Below, piece after piece: positions 5,973-8,847 of a stretch of 8,847 nt of DNA. Both the position numbers and the translations under genes were made by a program. The notes below the pieces were generated by a model. That model searched no databases and had not been told where the DNA came from. It saw only the letters and a program-made list of their open reading frames with translations. The DNA comes from Betaproteobacteria bacterium (GTDB lineage Bacteria; Pseudomonadota; Gammaproteobacteria; Burkholderiales; Casimicrobiaceae): the NCBI GenBank assembly GCA_003153335.1, contig PLYG01000396.1:1-8847 (forward strand), read 5' to 3'. Position 1 is the first letter of the stretch. Each line of letters starts with the position of its first letter.

Positions 5973-8444
5973 TTGTCCCGCGAACACGGCGCCGGGGAGC
6001 ATGACGTGTGGCTGTATCCGCTGGGTGCGGTGAAAGGCCCGCTATCCGTTGCCTGGGCGCGTACGATGGACCTTGCCAACCTCACTGCACTGCAAGCAGC
6101 ACGGGTGATTGCCGAAGCGGATCTCGATGTCCTGATTGATCTGGATGGCGCCGCGTTGACGGCAATGCCGTTGCTCATTGCCCTGCGTCCCGCGCGCGCG
6201 ATCATCGAACCCCTGTTCGAACCTGCATGGCCGGGAGACTCCGGTTCGCGCCCAGCGGTTCCGGACTCGGCCCCCGGCATTGCGCAACTGGCGCAGTTCG
6301 CACGAATGGCGGCAGACGGTTTGCGCGGCGCCGCTCTGCAGCCGCTCGATTCGCCAGCCGAACTGAACGGCCGGCTCAATCGCGCGATCCGCATGCATCA
6401 GGCAGGCGAACTCGGCGCGGCGCGCGCAGCGTATGAGAGCGTGCTGGCGCGCTACGCGGAACATCCCGTTGCCGCGTATCTGCTTGGCCAGCTCTTGCAT
6501 CAACAGGGTCGATCGACCGAGGCAATTCCCTGGTTGCAGCGCGCTACGCGCGCGGCGCCCGAATTTCGCGACGCGCATTACACGCTCGGCCAGCGCCTGG
6601 CCGATTCCAGGCGTTGGGACGAGGCCGCGCCCGCCTACCGGTGCGCCGTCGAATTGACGCCGCGGTTCGCCGCGGGCTGGTCGGGCCTGGGACTTGCCGC
6701 CGAGCATGACCCGCGCACGGTGGGGCGCATCGCGATCGAATATCTTGAACGCGCCGTCGCGCTCGAGCCCGACACGGTTCAGTGGCGCTTCAATCTGGGC
6801 GCCGCGCAGCAGCGCAGTGGTGACTTGGCCGCTGCGCGGCAGGCGTATGAACAGGTGCTGGCCCGCAGCCCGGGTCAGGTGGAGGCCCTGTTCAATCTAG
6901 GCGCCGTGGCGCAGGATCAGGGCGACTTTTCCGGAGCCATCGCTGCCTATCGCGCCGCCTTACAGCAGCAACCCGGGTTTGCGGCGGTCTACCCGCAACT
7001 AGGAGCCTGCCTGCAGCTCACGGGTCAGATCGAGGCGTGGCTGGAGAATTTCCGGTGCTATCGCGCATCCTGCCCCGAGTCGCTGCCCATGGCCGTGTAC
7101 GGCCTGGAAGCGAGCATGGCGGCGGGCGATCCGGCGGCGCATGTGGACTGGCGGGACCGGATCCTTGTGGGCAGGTTCTTGGCCGAAGACCCCGAGGAGT
7201 TCACGGGCCACTGGGAACGACTGCTCTTCCTGCTGCTTCACGTCGATCTTGACCGTGAAGTGCTGTATCAATGGTATGAACGTTACGACGCAACGGCTAC
7301 CGCGTGGTACGGCGCGCCGGCTGGATTGCGCGGCACCCGCCGGCCAGGCCGGGTGCGGATCGGCTATCTTTCGGGCGATCTGCGCGAGCATGTCATGGGG
7401 CGCATGATTTACGAATGGGTGAGCCGGCATGACCGCAGCCGCTATGACATCACTCTCTATGCGCTCTCCGCGGCACGGGATGCGTGGACGGCGCGCTTTC
7501 AGGCGCTCGGTGTGCCGCTGGTCGATCTCTGGTTGCTGCCCCATGACACGGCGGCCTCGCGCATACGCGAGGACGACATCGATCTGCTGATTGACTGTTC
7601 CGGTCCTACGCGCGGCGCGCAGCCGGGCATACTCGCGAGGAAGCCCGCGCGCGTCATAGCGACCCACGTTGCCACACCGGGGCCCGTTGGACTGCGCGCG
7701 ATAGACTACAAGCTCACCGAGACACTCGCCGAAAGCGATGATGCGCAACAATTCATGATCGAGCGCCTGCTGCCCGTGCCGGGCGGTGTTTTTCCCTGGC
7801 GGCGTTACCCTGCGCCCGGCGCGTTGCACCGCTCGTCGCTTGGTCTCGCATCTGGCGCAGTTGTCTGCGGCGCCTTTGTTTCGCTGTTGAAACTCAGTCC
7901 GCGTTGCCTCAATTTGTGGCGCCGCCTGCTCGAACAGTTGCCCAGCGCCGTGCTCGCGTTTTCGCCGGCACAAGCCTCCTGGCACCCGGCGTATTTGCGG
8001 TGGCTGCAGGCGCATGGCATCGGCCGCGACCGAGTCCTGTTTGTTCCATGCCCTTCCGATGAAGCCGGACAACTGGCGCGTTACCGCATTCTCGATGTCG
8101 CGCTGGATCCGCTGCCTTGCGGCAATGTAAACGGGACCATGGAGGCGCTGGCGATGGGCGTGCCCGTAGTGACTCTGGTGGGGCCGCGCCATGGCGAGCG
8201 ATTGGGGAATGCACTGCTCTCGCGCTTTGGCGTGACCGAGACGATTGCCCGCGACGAGGATGAATATATTCGCCTTGTCGACAGACTGGCCCGTGATCCA
8301 CAGTGGGCAGCGCAGTTGCGCGGTCTTATTGCGCAGCGGTTGATCGATTCGCCGGTGTGGAACGCCGATGCGTACGTGCGGGGGCTGGAAGCCGCGTACG
8401 ACCAGATGCTCACCGAACGCGGCGTTACTGCCGGAAACCGATGA
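5973..8444 (+). CDS. TPR/SPINDLY-OGT-type glycosyltransferase (main part, 5' end interrupted)
   Basis: Open for 823 codons; TTG 5973 is only the first possible start after TAA 5958, and GTG 6006 or ATG 6066 are alternatives, none with a clear ribosome site. The original start was probably ATG 5751 (numbering below from there). Residues about 57-165 look like an OGT catalytic N-half (GYL..., DLDVLIDLDG, LLIALRPARAII). Residues about 204-430 hold roughly seven TPR units (for example YLLGQLLHQQGRSTEAIPWLQRA, split here only by degeneracy). Residues about 536-890 are a complete OGT/SPINDLY domain: RIGYLSGDLREHVMG (His547, position of the catalytic-site His), DIDLLIDCSG, LLKLSP (Lys714, equivalent to the UDP-contacting Lys), and DVALDPLPCGNVNGTMEALAMGVPVVTL. 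Such enzymes transfer GlcNAc or another sugar to proteins, or act on glycans in surface-sugar clusters. The final ATGA overlaps the next gene. Confidence 0.8.
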   Translation: MSREHGAGEHDVWLYPLGAVKGPLSVAWARTMDLANLTALQAARVIAEADLDVLIDLDGAALTAMPLLIALRPARAIIEPLFEPAWPGDSGSRPAVPDSAPGIAQLAQFARMAADGLRGAALQPLDSPAELNGRLNRAIRMHQAGELGAARAAYESVLARYAEHPVAAYLLGQLLHQQGRSTEAIPWLQRATRAAPEFRDAHYTLGQRLADSRRWDEAAPAYRCAVELTPRFAAGWSGLGLAAEHDPRTVGRIAIEYLERAVALEPDTVQWRFNLGAAQQRSGDLAAARQAYEQVLARSPGQVEALFNLGAVAQDQGDFSGAIAAYRAALQQQPGFAAVYPQLGACLQLTGQIEAWLENFRCYRASCPESLPMAVYGLEASMAAGDPAAHVDWRDRILVGRFLAEDPEEFTGHWERLLFLLLHVDLDREVLYQWYERYDATATAWYGAPAGLRGTRRPGRVRIGYLSGDLREHVMGRMIYEWVSRHDRSRYDITLYALSAARDAWTARFQALGVPLVDLWLLPHDTAASRIREDDIDLLIDCSGPTRGAQPGILARKPARVIATHVATPGPVGLRAIDYKLTETLAESDDAQQFMIERLLPVPGGVFPWRRYPAPGALHRSSLGLASGAVVCGAFVSLLKLSPRCLNLWRRLLEQLPSAVLAFSPAQASWHPAYLRWLQAHGIGRDRVLFVPCPSDEAGQLARYRILDVALDPLPCGNVNGTMEALAMGVPVVTLVGPRHGERLGNALLSRFGVTETIARDEDEYIRLVDRLARDPQWAAQLRGLIAQRLIDSPVWNADAYVRGLEAAYDQMLTERGVTAGNR

Positions 8445-8847
8445 ATCCCGCGTTGCGCCAAGCCCTGATCACTGCCGACGGGCTGCTGCGGCAAGGTGAC
8501 GCACGTTCCGCCCGCACTGGGCTCGAGTCTTTCGCCGCGCGGAACGAGACGGACAAGGAAAGCGCCGAGTTTGAGTTGCTGCTGGCGCAAGCGTGTTTTC
8601 AGGACGGTGATGCCAAGACTGCTCGCGCGCAGGTTGAACGCGCAATCGCCCAGCGTCCGCAATGGGCCGAGGCGCACCAATTGCTGGGACTGGTGCTGGC
8701 GGACCTGGAACTGTTCGAGGAGGCCGCGCGCAGTCTCGAGTACGCGCTGGCACTGCGGCCGGACAATGCCCGTGCCTGCGCGAACCTGGGTGCGGTGTAC
8801 CGCCGCCGTGGCATGCTCGCCGAGGCGGCAACGCTGTACCGCCGCGC
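8441..8847 (+). CDS. TPR protein, 5' part (probably another TPR glycosyltransferase)
   Basis: ATG 8441 overlaps the preceding TGA (ATGA) and the frame stays open to the right edge, giving 135 complete codons. The protein begins MNPALRQALITADGLLRQGD and consists of helical TPR-like units. The clearest are AEAHQLLGLVLADLELFEEA followed by ALRPDNA, and ACANLGAVYRRRGMLAEAA, with the usual Gly/Ala/Pro spacing of 34 residues. There is no signal peptide. The coupling and similar TPR style suggest it is a paralogue of the gene before it, with an OGT domain beyond the window, but that part is not visible. No strong Shine-Dalgarno is present, so translation is probably coupled to the upstream gene. Confidence 0.78.
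   Translation, partial: MNPALRQALITADGLLRQGDARSARTGLESFAARNETDKESAEFELLLAQACFQDGDAKTARAQVERAIAQRPQWAEAHQLLGLVLADLELFEEAARSLEYALALRPDNARACANLGAVYRRRGMLAEAATLYRR

Noticed and set aside
6999..8192. Minus-strand open frame of 397 codons
   Set aside because: It mirrors the OGT domain on the opposite strand; the + frame carries clear conserved motifs.

Overview
The window is one strand of a GC-rich genome with G/C-heavy third codon positions. All real genes lie on the + strand and are tightly packed. Gram-negative proteobacterial origin is likely: an O-antigen-type ABC exporter ATPase sits beside an LpxL/HtrB-family acyltransferase, and the one plausible promoter has a TAAAAT -10 box. A betaproteobacterium would fit, but I cannot name the genus. 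No RNA genes, IS elements, CRISPR arrays or minus-strand genes are supported.

Layout: (1) 2-685, the end of Wzt, the ATPase of an ABC-type polysaccharide exporter, including its C-terminal carbohydrate-binding domain. (2) 689-1609, a divergent LpxL/HtrB-family acyltransferase starting 3 nt after wzt. (3) A short gap with a possible promoter. (4) 1727-3496, a class I methyltransferase fused to about 300 residues of unbroken coiled coil, built from nine in-register 28-residue (84-bp) repeats and ending in a Trp/Arg-rich tail. (5) 3493-5745, a two-domain GT2-GT4 glycosyltransferase whose start overlaps the methyltransferase stop (ATGA). (6) 5751-8444, a TPR/SPINDLY-OGT-type glycosyltransferase with an extra OGT half-domain at its N-terminus, interrupted by an in-frame TAA at 5958. 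(7) 8441 to the window end, the start of another TPR protein, again with an ATGA overlap.

How the parts may work together: the set resembles ABC-transporter-dependent O-antigen or capsule biosynthesis of the E. coli O8/O9a kind. There the glycan is finished in the cytoplasm, a WbdD-type terminator caps the non-reducing end, a coiled coil acts as a molecular ruler for chain length, and the Wzt C-terminal domain recognises the cap before export. Here the methyltransferase-coiled-coil protein would be cap enzyme and ruler, the GT2-GT4 protein an assembly enzyme, and Wzt the reader. The roles of the acyltransferase and the TPR/OGT proteins are open; they could modify the glycan, its lipid carrier or a protein.

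The strongest signal is the ruler: an 84-bp coding minisatellite with a perfect 86-bp direct repeat, able in principle to lengthen or shorten the coil by exactly four heptads per event without losing frame or heptad phase.
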